Shown: positions 1 through 5,803 of the stretch, piece after piece
Position numbering within the stretch: position 1 is the stretch's first letter
Layout: the number at the start of each line of letters is the position of its first letter
DNA from: JAABYT01 sp041581935
GTDB taxonomy: Bacteria; Pseudomonadota; Gammaproteobacteria; HK1
Direction of reading: 5' to 3'
DNA length: 6,728 nt
NCBI GenBank assembly: GCA_041581935.1
Contig: JBFICP010000179.1
Coordinates: 1-6,728 of the forward strand
Notes under the pieces: generated by a model
Seen by the model: only the letters and a program-made list of their open reading frames with translations
What the model was told of the DNA's origin: nothing
The model's database searches: none
Program-made: the position numbers and the translations under genes

Positions 1-807
1 ACCAGCCACGTGCTGGCCGTCGCAACCCGCGGCGTGGAGCAGATTCTGCATCCGGATGCCGGGGAACTGAGTCATTTCGGCGACCAGACCACTTACCGGA
101 TGGTCGACGCCGTCTATCCATGCACCTCGCTCACGCGCCTCCTGGGCCTGCCCGGCGAGAGGCGCACTGAGGATCGGGAGCACTGTCCAGCTCTGATGGT
201 TCAGGCCGACAACGGCCTCACTGTGGTGCTTGTGGACGGTGTGGTCGACAGCCGGGAGCTCGTCATCAAGAGCATGGGTCGGCACCTCCCGAAAATCCGC
301 GGCATCGCCGGCGCCACCATTCTCGGTGACGGCAGCGTGACCCCGGTGCTGGACCTCCCGGAGCTCCTTCGTGAGCCGGCTCGGCGCAGCTGGGAGCGCC
401 CCGAGAAACCTGGCGATATCACCGGTATCGACGTGAACATGCCCTACGCGCTTGTGGTCGATGATTCCTTGAGCGCGCGCCGCTCGCTCGCGCAATTCAT
501 GACGGATTCCGGATTCCAGGTGCGCACCGCGCGCGACGGTATCGAGGCGGTCAAGATCATGCAATCGCGACACCCGGATGTGCTGCTCGTAGACCTGGAA
601 ATGCCGCGCATGAACGGCCTCGAGCTCACTCATCACGTGCGGGCAAACGAGGAGACGAGCGACGTACCCGTCATCATGATCACATCACGCTCGACCCAGA
701 AGCACCGCAAGCAGGCCGAAGCCGCCGGTGTGACTCACTACGTGACCAAGCCTTATGTCGAAGACGAGCTGATGGAGCACGTGTACTCCGTATGCACGAA
801 AAAATAA
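1..807 (+). CDS. chpA: ChpA/PilL-type chemotaxis hybrid histidine kinase, C-terminal part (5' end outside window)
   Basis: The reading frame is open from base 1, so only the last 268 residues are present; the phosphotransfer and kinase domains lie upstream of the window. Fragment residues 1 to about 128 form a CheW-like domain (AVATRGVEQIL near the start, then a VTPVLDLPELL strand pattern), the adaptor that docks the kinase to receptor arrays. After a short linker, residues about 151-265 form a CheY-like receiver. It has the acidic pair D154/D155, phospho-acceptor D198 in LLVDLEMPRMNG, T228 in MITSR and K250 in the TKPY motif, so all key receiver residues are present. This CheW-then-receiver ending is typical of ChpA/PilL kinases that control type IV pilus extension and twitching. 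The two CheW-like genes downstream support that reading. Other CheA-receiver hybrids end the same way, so the pilus assignment is strong inference rather than proof. Confidence 0.88.
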   Translation, partial: TSHVLAVATRGVEQILHPDAGELSHFGDQTTYRMVDAVYPCTSLTRLLGLPGERRTEDREHCPALMVQADNGLTVVLVDGVVDSRELVIKSMGRHLPKIRGIAGATILGDGSVTPVLDLPELLREPARRSWERPEKPGDITGIDVNMPYALVVDDSLSARRSLAQFMTDSGFQVRTARDGIEAVKIMQSRHPDVLLVDLEMPRMNGLELTHHVRANEETSDVPVIMITSRSTQKHRKQAEAAGVTHYVTKPYVEDELMEHVYSVCTKK

Positions 808-855
808 TCATGGAGAAATATTCTAAGACGGCGGATCCGGTCGACGAGGCGGACG

Positions 856-1365
856 ATGGAATTTGAGGCGCTCAATGAAATCCGCGAAGCGGATCTTAGC
901 GCGCGTTCGGCCGAGATCGTGGTGGACGGACAGAGCCTCCTCATCGGGCACATCCACATTCACTCGGTCGAGCCGATCCTGGATGTGCGCATGTCCTCCG
1001 AGCATGGACGGGCCATCGGCACGATCGAGCTCGGTGAAGAGCAGTGGCCGGTGTTCGCCATCGACGGGGATCTCAATATTCTCGCGAGCGTACCGGCGAC
1101 TCGGCGCGCCTGCGTGCAGCTGAAGTCCGAACACGGAGGCATCGCCTTACTATGTGACGAGGTCCGCGTGATCAACAACGAGACGCTCACCATGGTCCCG
1201 GTCCCGGGCTGCATGGGCGGAGAAGACGGCCTCATGGATTCCCTCGCCGTCATGAACGGCAAGGTCACGTGCGTGCTGAGCGCAGAACGGTTGTCGCTCA
1301 TGTTGCGCTCGCAAACGACCGTGGACGCGGCGCCCGCAGCCTCACACGCCGCCGGAGAGCGATGA
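856..1365 (+). CDS. Divergent CheW-like chemotaxis protein (possible ChpC equivalent)
   Basis: A 169-residue soluble protein with no signal peptide or membrane segment. It follows the chpA-like gene by 48 bases. A GAGG ribosome site at 846-849, 6 bases before the ATG, supports the start. The fold pattern is CheW-like but degenerate: a QWPVFAID strand near residues 63-70 sits where CheW has its 'lPVidL' strand. GIALLCDEVRVI near 95-106 matches the 'glvVDeV' strand, and VTCVLSAERLSLML near 137-150 matches the final strand and helix. The tail beyond residue 151 is alanine-rich and probably disordered. Its position and length fit ChpC-like accessory adaptors of Pil-Chp clusters. The likely role is coupling receptors to the ChpA-like kinase. 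The stop codon overlaps the next gene's start, which suggests translational coupling. The family call rests on pattern and context only. Confidence 0.62.
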   Translation: MEFEALNEIREADLSARSAEIVVDGQSLLIGHIHIHSVEPILDVRMSSEHGRAIGTIELGEEQWPVFAIDGDLNILASVPATRRACVQLKSEHGGIALLCDEVRVINNETLTMVPVPGCMGGEDGLMDSLAVMNGKVTCVLSAERLSLMLRSQTTVDAAPAASHAAGER

Positions 1366-1811
1366 TGTCCGACAGCAATGCCTGGATGATCGGGCTCAGA
1401 GGCGATCACAGGGCCGCCGTCGGCGAGTTCGAGCTCGTACACGTGCTGCCGGATGCCCCGGCGCTGAATCCGGTCGTGAAAGCGCCTCGACACTGCCGGC
1501 AGGTTTTCCTGTGGCAGGGCCGCGTGCTGCCCGTGTTCGATCTGGCACTGTGGCTCGGCGAGGATGCCGATGAAGGAAACGACGCACACGTGGGCGTGTT
1601 TCGTTACCGTCCCGAACCCGGAGCATCCCTGCACTACGGCAGCCTCATCATCGCGGGCGCACCACGACAGGTGCTGGTCAATGATTCCCAGGCATGCAAT
1701 CTGCCCGAGGCCCCGGACTCCTGGCGCACGCTCGCCAGTGCCTGCTTCGATTACGGCGGGCGCCCGGTGCCGATATTGAATCTGGCGCGCATCTTCGGCA
1801 CGCTTTTATAA
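1365..1811 (+). CDS. CheW-domain chemotaxis adaptor protein
   Basis: A 148-residue soluble CheW-type protein. Two ATG codons are possible, at 1362 and 1365. The second is preferred because GGAG at 1354-1357 then sits 7 bases away instead of 4. Either start overlaps the upstream TGA (1363-1365), a junction usual for coupled translation in an operon. Hallmarks are FLWQGRVLPVFDLALWLGE around residues 48-66, the 'g.lPVfdL' core of CheW. A C-terminal GGRPVPILNLARIFG around 131-145 repeats the same 'PVlnLarlF' theme. The protein probably bridges the pilus chemoreceptor and the ChpA-like kinase. It is the last gene of the apparent operon, as the next same-strand gene is 226 bases away. A role as a second scaffold paired with the preceding divergent CheW is inference. 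Confidence 0.78.
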   Translation: MSDSNAWMIGLRGDHRAAVGEFELVHVLPDAPALNPVVKAPRHCRQVFLWQGRVLPVFDLALWLGEDADEGNDAHVGVFRYRPEPGASLHYGSLIIAGAPRQVLVNDSQACNLPEAPDSWRTLASACFDYGGRPVPILNLARIFGTLL

Positions 1812-1874
1812 GGAAAGATAAGGAGAGACGCATAGGAACCGCGAGGGGGCGGGCTTCAGTATCCGGATTCGTCG

Positions 1875-1906
1875 CCGACGCTGCGCGCGGGCCCCGCGGA
1901 CGTCGG
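1875..1906 (+). terminator. GC-rich two-tier hairpin after the chemotaxis operon
   Basis: Outer arms CCGACG (1875-1880) and CGTCGG (1901-1906) enclose inner arms CGCGGG (1886-1891) and CCCGCG (1893-1898), all perfectly complementary. The structure lies 64 bases past the last chemotaxis stop codon. No T-run follows, so it is not a classical intrinsic terminator. It could block exonucleases or mark a transcript end. The inner loop must open a little, as only one base separates the inner arms. Confidence 0.35.
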
Positions 1907-1945
1907 AATACTTTACACTTCCAACGCAGTTACCGTGTCGCACCG

Positions 1946-1961
1946 TTGTAAGCGCTTGTAA
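1946..1961 (+). repeat. Tandem TTGTAA direct repeat, 10-base period
   Basis: TTGTAA occurs at 1946-1951 and again at 1956-1961, so the copies lie one helical turn apart; the palindrome AAGCGCTT spans the middle. The repeat is 19 bases upstream of the sigma-54-like -24 element. The arrangement resembles paired half-sites for a regulator, but no regulator can be named and six-base repeats do occur by chance. Confidence 0.3.
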
Positions 1962-1980
1962 TCCAGGAACGTTTTGCGAC

Positions 1981-1996
1981 TGGCATGCCGCTTGCT
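1981..1996 (+). promoter_or_regulatory. Sigma-54 (RpoN)-type promoter candidate
   Basis: The sequence TGGCATGCCGCTTGCT matches the RpoN consensus TGGCACG-N4-TTGCW except for one T in place of C. The essential GG (1982-1983) and GC (1994-1995) are exactly 10 bases apart. The base before it is C, as preferred. Transcription would begin near 2007, about 30 bases ahead of the ATG at 2038. The -24/-12 spacing and near-complete match make this one of the better-defined promoters in the window, though a chance match cannot be excluded. Confidence 0.5.
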
Positions 1997-2037
1997 TTAC
2001 ATCCTGCGTCTCGAGAACATATGCACGGCCTGCCATC

Positions 2038-2325
2038 ATGGGGAATCTAAATCATCCACTGTACGCGACCTGGCTGAACATGGTCAGGCGCTGTCACGAC
2101 GACGGCAGCCCGGGATACGAATGGTATGGGGCGCGGGGCATCAAAGTCTGCCGACGCTGGTTGACGTCATTCGAGGCGTTTGCCCAGGACGTCGGCGACA
2201 GGCCTCCGGCGCACATGCTCGAGCGGCTGGACCCGTACGGTGATTACACGCCGGGCAACTGCCACTGGGTTGCGCTGCGCAAGCGTCCTCGCAGAGATCC
2301 GTTTACCGCCCTCGACGTCAGTTGA
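2038..2325 (+). CDS. Small YGxRGI-type protein, possibly a decayed HNH-like domain (phage/island type)
   Basis: A 95-residue basic soluble protein without a signal peptide. It shows a pattern I recognise from many uncharacterised phage and genomic-island proteins. W12 and C19 come first, then YGARGIKVC (30-38) with W41 and the pair F45/F48. Next are LERLDPYGDY (61-70) and the ending GNCHW (73-77). In relatives the second half usually reads 'lDRiDnnGnY.p.NCRWat', which recalls the end of HNH/AP2-type homing endonucleases, with the catalytic histidines absent. Some relatives are labelled HNH endonuclease; nuclease activity here is not supported by visible residues. No good Shine-Dalgarno site precedes the ATG, so the start is uncertain. 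A sigma-54-like promoter lies about 42 bases upstream. The gene converges on the thioredoxin gene, with 9 bases between the stop codons. Confidence 0.62.
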   Translation: MGNLNHPLYATWLNMVRRCHDDGSPGYEWYGARGIKVCRRWLTSFEAFAQDVGDRPPAHMLERLDPYGDYTPGNCHWVALRKRPRRDPFTALDVS

Positions 2326-2334
2326 GCGGGATCT

Positions 2335-2949
2335 TCAGCCGAGCTCCGATTTCAACAGCTCGATGAACCTATCGCCGTCGATGTGGTAGTCGTTGTAGGC
2401 GACCCGGCCGCCGGGCTCGATGATGATGACCCAGGGGGTTCCACCCGTGCGATAGTCGAGCATCGTGCTTGGCAGGCGCTCGCCATCGGCAGAGCCGGGG
2501 TCGTGGCCCATGGGGATAGGTAGGGCGTAACGCAGCTGCAGCTCGCGAACCGCTTCCCGGGTATTGACCTCGAAACCCTCGAACACCGTCTGAACCGCCG
2601 CCACCGATACGCGGTCATCCCCGTCGAACGCGTCGGCGACTTTCTTCAACGTGGGGAAACCGTACTTGTGGCAGCCGGGGCACCAGTTCTGGAAGCACTT
2701 CAGGTAAATCCATTTGCCACGTGACTCGGCGATGGAATAGGAGGTCGGTGCTCCGTTCCGATCCAGCCAGTAAGCGACGTCCAGCTCCGGCGCCATGTGG
2801 TCCAGTATTCCAAACCGGTTGCCCGCGCCGGCGGCCTCACCCGCCGCCCGGCTGAAGCGGCTGAAAGACAGCATCGCCGCGCCAGCAGCCGTCGCGCCGA
2901 GGAAGCTCCGGCGTCGCATACGCGAAGAATAGCGGCGAACGAATTTCAT
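2335..2949 (-). CDS. Tat-exported TlpA/ResA-like thioredoxin-fold protein
   Basis: A 204-residue periplasmic thiol-disulfide protein. The chosen ATG (2949) has GAGAG six bases upstream, whereas an earlier in-frame ATG at 2961 has no ribosome site. The N-terminus is a twin-arginine signal: RRRSFLG at residues 12-18, a hydrophobic stretch to about 29, and an AA-rich cleavage region near 35-40. The mature part has the redox motif C90-P-G-C93 within NWCPGCHKYGFPTLKK and the cis-proline loop GGTPWVIII (T171-P172), both standard for the TlpA/ResA/AhpC-TSA fold. Tat use suggests that it folds, or gains a partner, before export. Its likely task is reducing or exchanging disulfides of exported proteins, for example apocytochrome c. 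A di-haem cytochrome gene is nearby but on the opposite strand, so that link is only suggestive. The CPGC pair favours a reductase/isomerase-type thioredoxin. Confidence 0.85.
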   Translation of the reverse strand: MKFVRRYSSRMRRRSFLGATAAGAAMLSFSRFSRAAGEAAGAGNRFGILDHMAPELDVAYWLDRNGAPTSYSIAESRGKWIYLKCFQNWCPGCHKYGFPTLKKVADAFDGDDRVSVAAVQTVFEGFEVNTREAVRELQLRYALPIPMGHDPGSADGERLPSTMLDYRTGGTPWVIIIEPGGRVAYNDYHIDGDRFIELLKSELG

Positions 2950-2975
2950 CGTTGCTCTCATCGGGTGCGGTGTTA

Positions 2976-3005
2976 TTTATTTCATCGACACCGCAATGGT
3001 TGCAA
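2976..3005 (-). promoter_or_regulatory. Weak sigma-70-type promoter for the thioredoxin gene
   Basis: Read on the - strand, TTGCAA (3000-3005) and AATAAA (2976-2981) stand 18 bases apart, each matching four of six consensus bases. Transcription would start about 20 bases before the ATG at 2949. It is plausible by position but weak by sequence. Confidence 0.28.
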
Positions 3006-3124
3006 GGTTCCAGCGTGTATCGATGCGTCGCTCTGACCAAAGGGCCAGCCCGGCATCGCAACGCCGGATTGCATCGTCAATGGTCATGGGAGTACTTTTA
3101 ACGCTCGCTTACCGTGCCGCGAAA

Positions 3125-3146
3125 AGTGTAACACAGTGTGGTCACT
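3125..3146 (+). repeat. Short dyad and tandem GTGT/CAC motif upstream of the dioxygenase gene
   Basis: GTGTAACAC (3126-3134) is a perfect dyad around a central A. It is followed directly by a related element, GTGTGGTCAC (3136-3145). The pair lies 45-65 bases before the dioxygenase start and could be an operator. No promoter of good quality was found beside it, and no regulator can be named. Confidence 0.22.
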
Positions 3147-3190
3147 CACTTTCCGAGCAAAGCCCGTAGGCAGACCGCGATTATAGGCTG

Positions 3191-3784
3191 ATGCAGTTTA
3201 TACGAGAGTATCAGATTGCAGACCGGGATATCTGTGATGCCCTGGTTCGATGTTTCGAGGAGTGCCGGAAACTCGACCGCGTGCACCGTGGACGTCTCGG
3301 CATGAACAAGGTGCGGTTGGAGCTGAAAGACTCCTATGACCTCAGCCTGTCCAATGTACCCGCCGAAGTTCGTGACACTTACGGAGACGTTTTCGATGCG
3401 TACTTCACTGCCCTGGGTGACTTCGCATCCGACTACATGGATCGATTTCCACATTTGAGATCGCACACACGCTCCTGCAGCATCAACGAGCCTCCCAATA
3501 TTCAACACTACCCGCCGGCGGGAGGATTTTTCGAAGAACACTACGAGAACGCGGGACCGCTGGTAGCGAAACGTGTTTTGACTTTTCAGAGCTTCTTGAA
3601 CGACATCCAGGAAGGTGGCGGTACGCGCTTCGTCTACCAGGACTACATCGCAAAGCCGGAAAAGGGTAAAACCGTCCTATGGCCTGCCGGGTACACCCAT
3701 GTGCATTGCGGTGAGGTTGCGCCCAACGAAGACAAGTACATCATCACTGGCTGGTGGAGTTACGACGAGCCTTCGCCCAAGTAG
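3191..3784 (+). CDS. 2-oxoglutarate/Fe(II)-dependent dioxygenase, prolyl 4-hydroxylase type
   Basis: A 197-residue cytoplasmic enzyme, complete by length for a single-domain P4H-like oxygenase. The iron-binding triad is visible: H117 and E119 in FEEHYEN and the distal histidine H172 in THVHCGE, with K182 placed to bind 2-oxoglutarate. E119 replaces the commoner aspartate, an accepted variant. FLNDIQEGGGTRF (135-147), KPEKGKTVLWPAG (155-167) and YIITGWW (183-189) are the usual core strands. This version most resembles cyanophage and marine bacterial P4H-like oxygenases. Such enzymes hydroxylate a peptide or small-molecule side chain using O2 and 2-oxoglutarate; the substrate here is unknown. 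It stands alone: divergent from the thioredoxin gene and 120 bases before the cytochrome gene. Base composition is lower in GC than its neighbours (22 of 50 in 3191-3240 by hand count), hinting at acquisition. Only a weak TAGG precedes the ATG. Confidence 0.85.
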   Translation: MQFIREYQIADRDICDALVRCFEECRKLDRVHRGRLGMNKVRLELKDSYDLSLSNVPAEVRDTYGDVFDAYFTALGDFASDYMDRFPHLRSHTRSCSINEPPNIQHYPPAGGFFEEHYENAGPLVAKRVLTFQSFLNDIQEGGGTRFVYQDYIAKPEKGKTVLWPAGYTHVHCGEVAPNEDKYIITGWWSYDEPSPK

Positions 3785-3806
3785 CCCGTTATTTCAAAAA
3801 ATCGGG

Positions 3807-3835
3807 TCGCAATGATGACCTATTTCGTTTATAAA
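3807..3835 (+). promoter_or_regulatory. Possible sigma-70 promoter for the di-haem peroxidase gene
   Basis: TATAAA at 3830-3835 is a good -10 candidate, about 70 bases before the start codon. The matching -35 position (TCGCAA, 3807-3812, 17-base spacing) keeps only three of six consensus bases. The surrounding stretch is AT-richer than flanking DNA. An activator could compensate for the poor -35. Confidence 0.27.
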
Positions 3836-3904
3836 CCGCGTGGTGCTGCCAACCGAGGGGAACCACCTATCGGTACGAACTGAAAGCGAACGGAGGACCA
3901 ATTC

Positions 3905-5263
3905 ATGGAGAATCTACGGTCACTGCTGGCACTGTGCGCTTTTTTACCGTTACTGTTTGCATGCGAGACGACACGAGAGCCGCCGGATCCACAGCAACAG
4001 CTGGTCGAGCGCGGCCGCGACATTTTTTTCAACGAGACTTTCGAAGGTAACGGAAGGACCTGCGGCACCTGCCACAGGGAAGAGAACAACTTCACAATCG
4101 ATCCGGCTTTCATCGCGACGCTGCCCGACGACGATCCCTTGTTTGTGGCGGAAACGAATCCGGACCTGATGAAAAATTTCGAAAACCCGCGATTGATGCG
4201 GGAGTTCGGGCTGATTATCGAGAATTTGGATGGATTCGGTGATCTCGACAACACCTTCGTTCAGCGCGGCGTTCCCCACGTTCTCGGGATGCGAGTATCG
4301 ATTGACAGTCCGGCTGGTCCGCGCACCGGCTGGTCCGGTGACGGCGCGCCCGGCGACGGCTCGTTGCGCGCCTTCGCCACCGGCGCCGTCATCCAGCACT
4401 TTACGTTGACGCTCGAGCGCGTAGCGGGCGTCGACTTCAGACTGCCGACGCCGGACGAGCTCGACGCGCTCGAAGCCTTTCAGCTTTCTCTCGGCCGGCA
4501 GAACGAGCTGTCGCTGCCGTTGCCTCTCAAGGGCACTGTGGCCATTCGCGGACAGGAGATATTCCTCGACAACAATCTGGGTAAATGCAACATCTGCCAT
4601 CAGAACGCCGGCGCCAATGCAAGCCTGGGTGGACAGAGCCTCGGCAACGCCAACTTCGACACCGGAGTCGAAGACCAGGTCGATCGTCCCGCGACGCTTA
4701 CCGGAGAGAAAGTACCGGTCGACGACGGGTTCGGAATTCCCGGAGATGGCACGTTCAATACGCCGTCGCTCGTTGAAGCCGCCGATACCGGTCCGTTCTT
4801 CCACGACAACTCCATCGAAACCATCGAAGGCGCCGTCGCGTTTTACAATAGCGACGCATTCGACGCCTCGCCCTCGGGCCGCTTTCTGGCGGGACTCGAT
4901 CCCAACGGCATCAGCATTCAGCTCGAGGCCACACAGGTCGTCGAGGTGGCAGCATTTCTGCGTGTGATTAATGCCCTCGAGAACATTCGCGAGAGCACGG
5001 CGCTGCTCGAGCATGCGGCCAAGAGAGAGTTCAGCGGTCGAGACAAAGCAAAACGCTCGATTAGGCGCGCCGTCGAGGAGATCGACGACGGTATCCGCGT
5101 GCTAACCGGCGGAGGGCTCTCGCCGCAGGCCGTGGCTGCGCTGCGCGAGGCGAGACGATTCTCGAAGAAGGCGGCCCGGTCCTGGTTCTCGCGAAAAAGC
5201 CTGGCCGATCAGGCCATCGAAGCGCTCGTCCGAGCGCGCGACGCCCTGGTCGAATCGTCCTAG
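3905..5263 (+). CDS. Di-haem cytochrome c peroxidase/MauG-family lipoprotein
   Basis: A 452-residue protein with strong ribosome site GGAGG at 3892-3896, 8 bases before the ATG. Residues 1-20 are a lipoprotein signal with lipobox LFAC, so C20 would be lipidated and the protein anchored facing the periplasm. Two c-type haem sites are present, C53-GT-CH57 and C228-NI-CH232, about 175 residues apart as in bacterial di-haem peroxidases and MauG relatives. PFFHDNSIETIEGAV (297-311) is the conserved segment after the second haem in this superfamily. The family reduces H2O2 or performs haem-driven oxidation of a partner protein; which applies here cannot be told. Residues about 361-452 form an extra, charged, alanine/arginine-rich helical tail beyond the usual catalytic core. 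The small exported protein gene follows 32 bases later and is probably co-transcribed. Maturation would need the cytochrome c assembly system. Confidence 0.9.
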   Translation: MENLRSLLALCAFLPLLFACETTREPPDPQQQLVERGRDIFFNETFEGNGRTCGTCHREENNFTIDPAFIATLPDDDPLFVAETNPDLMKNFENPRLMREFGLIIENLDGFGDLDNTFVQRGVPHVLGMRVSIDSPAGPRTGWSGDGAPGDGSLRAFATGAVIQHFTLTLERVAGVDFRLPTPDELDALEAFQLSLGRQNELSLPLPLKGTVAIRGQEIFLDNNLGKCNICHQNAGANASLGGQSLGNANFDTGVEDQVDRPATLTGEKVPVDDGFGIPGDGTFNTPSLVEAADTGPFFHDNSIETIEGAVAFYNSDAFDASPSGRFLAGLDPNGISIQLEATQVVEVAAFLRVINALENIRESTALLEHAAKREFSGRDKAKRSIRRAVEEIDDGIRVLTGGGLSPQAVAALREARRFSKKAARSWFSRKSLADQAIEALVRARDALVESS

Positions 5264-5295
5264 GCGACAGGCAACAGAGCATGGAGTATCCGCGA

Positions 5296-5673
5296 ATGAA
5301 GACATTAGCAACGATGATATCGGCTGCGATGCTGTTGCTCGCGGGCGTGAGCCAGCCTCGCGCCCAGCAGGCGACAGAGATCTATATCCCCATCGGCGAG
5401 TCACCCGGTCTTTCCACCGGCCGGACGGACATCGGGCGCATTCAGGCCTATGACCCCGGCACGCGCACGCTCACGATCGCGGCGCGGGAAACCCTGCGCC
5501 CGGTGCGTATCACCGACGACACGCGCATCTGGCTGGACCGAAGCGGCGCCAATCTCAGTAACCGGGACGGCGACACGTCCGATCTCGCGAGCGGCCGCCG
5601 GGTGGAGGTGAGCTACGTCGACCCGGCTAAGCGCCAGTTAGCGAGCTGGGTGAAGGTGGAGGCCGGTAATTGA
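5296..5673 (+). CDS. Small exported protein of unknown function (IPIGESPGLS type)
   Basis: A 125-residue protein. I chose the ATG at 5296 because GGAG (5283-5286) lies 9 bases upstream and the product then begins with a canonical Sec signal. That signal has MKTL, a hydrophobic run at 5-18 and PRA|QQ cleavage after about residue 23. An in-frame ATG at 5281 would add five residues. The mature part is about 100 residues and reads as a small beta-rich domain. It begins with YIPIGESPGLS (30-40), followed by alternating strands such as TLTIAAR and VRITDDTRIWLDRS (70-83), and ends RVEVSYVDP...ASWVKVE (102-122). I have the impression of a recurring uncharacterised family with this 'IPIG.SPG' opening and 'IWLDRS' middle, but cannot name a domain. 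It lacks cysteine, so no haem or disulfide. Closeness to the di-haem peroxidase gene suggests a shared transcript and perhaps a periplasmic partner role. Confidence 0.75.
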   Translation: MKTLATMISAAMLLLAGVSQPRAQQATEIYIPIGESPGLSTGRTDIGRIQAYDPGTRTLTIAARETLRPVRITDDTRIWLDRSGANLSNRDGDTSDLASGRRVEVSYVDPAKRQLASWVKVEAGN

Positions 5674-5715
5674 GCTGAGGCAACCGCCTTACCGGCGCCT
5701 CCGGCTGGCCGCCGG
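5662..5715 (+). other. Two overlapping, mutually exclusive stem-loops at the end of the small exported gene
   Basis: GCCGGTAA (5662-5669) pairs perfectly with TTACCGGC (5689-5696), spanning the stop codon of the small gene. CCGGCG (5692-5697) pairs perfectly with CGCCGG (5710-5715). The arms share bases 5692-5696, so only one hairpin can form at a time. No T-run follows either. They may mark a transcript end or act as alternative structures ahead of the outer-membrane protein gene. Confidence 0.33.
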
Positions 5716-5803
5716 GGAACCCGGGAATCAGCATCCGCAGTGGGCTGGGTGACGCCATGTGGTGTACTGTGCAGGTTACATAAGGCCAACCGGGACCGAG
5801 AAG

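Noticed and set aside
810..866. Micro-ORF of 18 codons between the chpA-like gene and the first CheW-like gene
   Set aside because: No ribosome site before its ATG, and the next gene has its own GAGG. It is probably just spacer.
960..1634. 224-codon - strand frame across the two CheW-like genes
   Set aside because: It spans two coupled + strand genes and encodes nothing recognisable.
1974..2243. Alternative 89-codon frame overlapping the YGxRGI gene
   Set aside because: It starts with TTG inside the promoter region and lacks the conserved motif seen in the frame starting at 2038.
3050..3067. CCGGC/GCCGG hairpin between the divergent thioredoxin and dioxygenase genes
   Set aside because: Five-base stem with no T-run, located at the 5' side of both genes. 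It is too weak in a GC-rich context to call.
4023..4029. Run of seven T within the di-haem gene as a frameshift or slippage site
   Set aside because: The frame continues intact to both haem motifs on either side, and nothing useful lies in the shifted frames.
3950..5014. Long open frame (354 codons) on the - strand opposite the di-haem peroxidase gene
   Set aside because: No recognisable domain, signal or ribosome site; the + strand carries two CXXCH haem motifs and a lipobox, so this is a GC-driven antisense shadow.
2335..5673. Reading the thioredoxin, dioxygenase, di-haem protein and small secreted protein as one defence or biosynthetic system
   Set aside because: Strands differ and the spacings are wide except for the last two. 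No nuclease, transposase, precursor peptide or immunity gene supports a single system.
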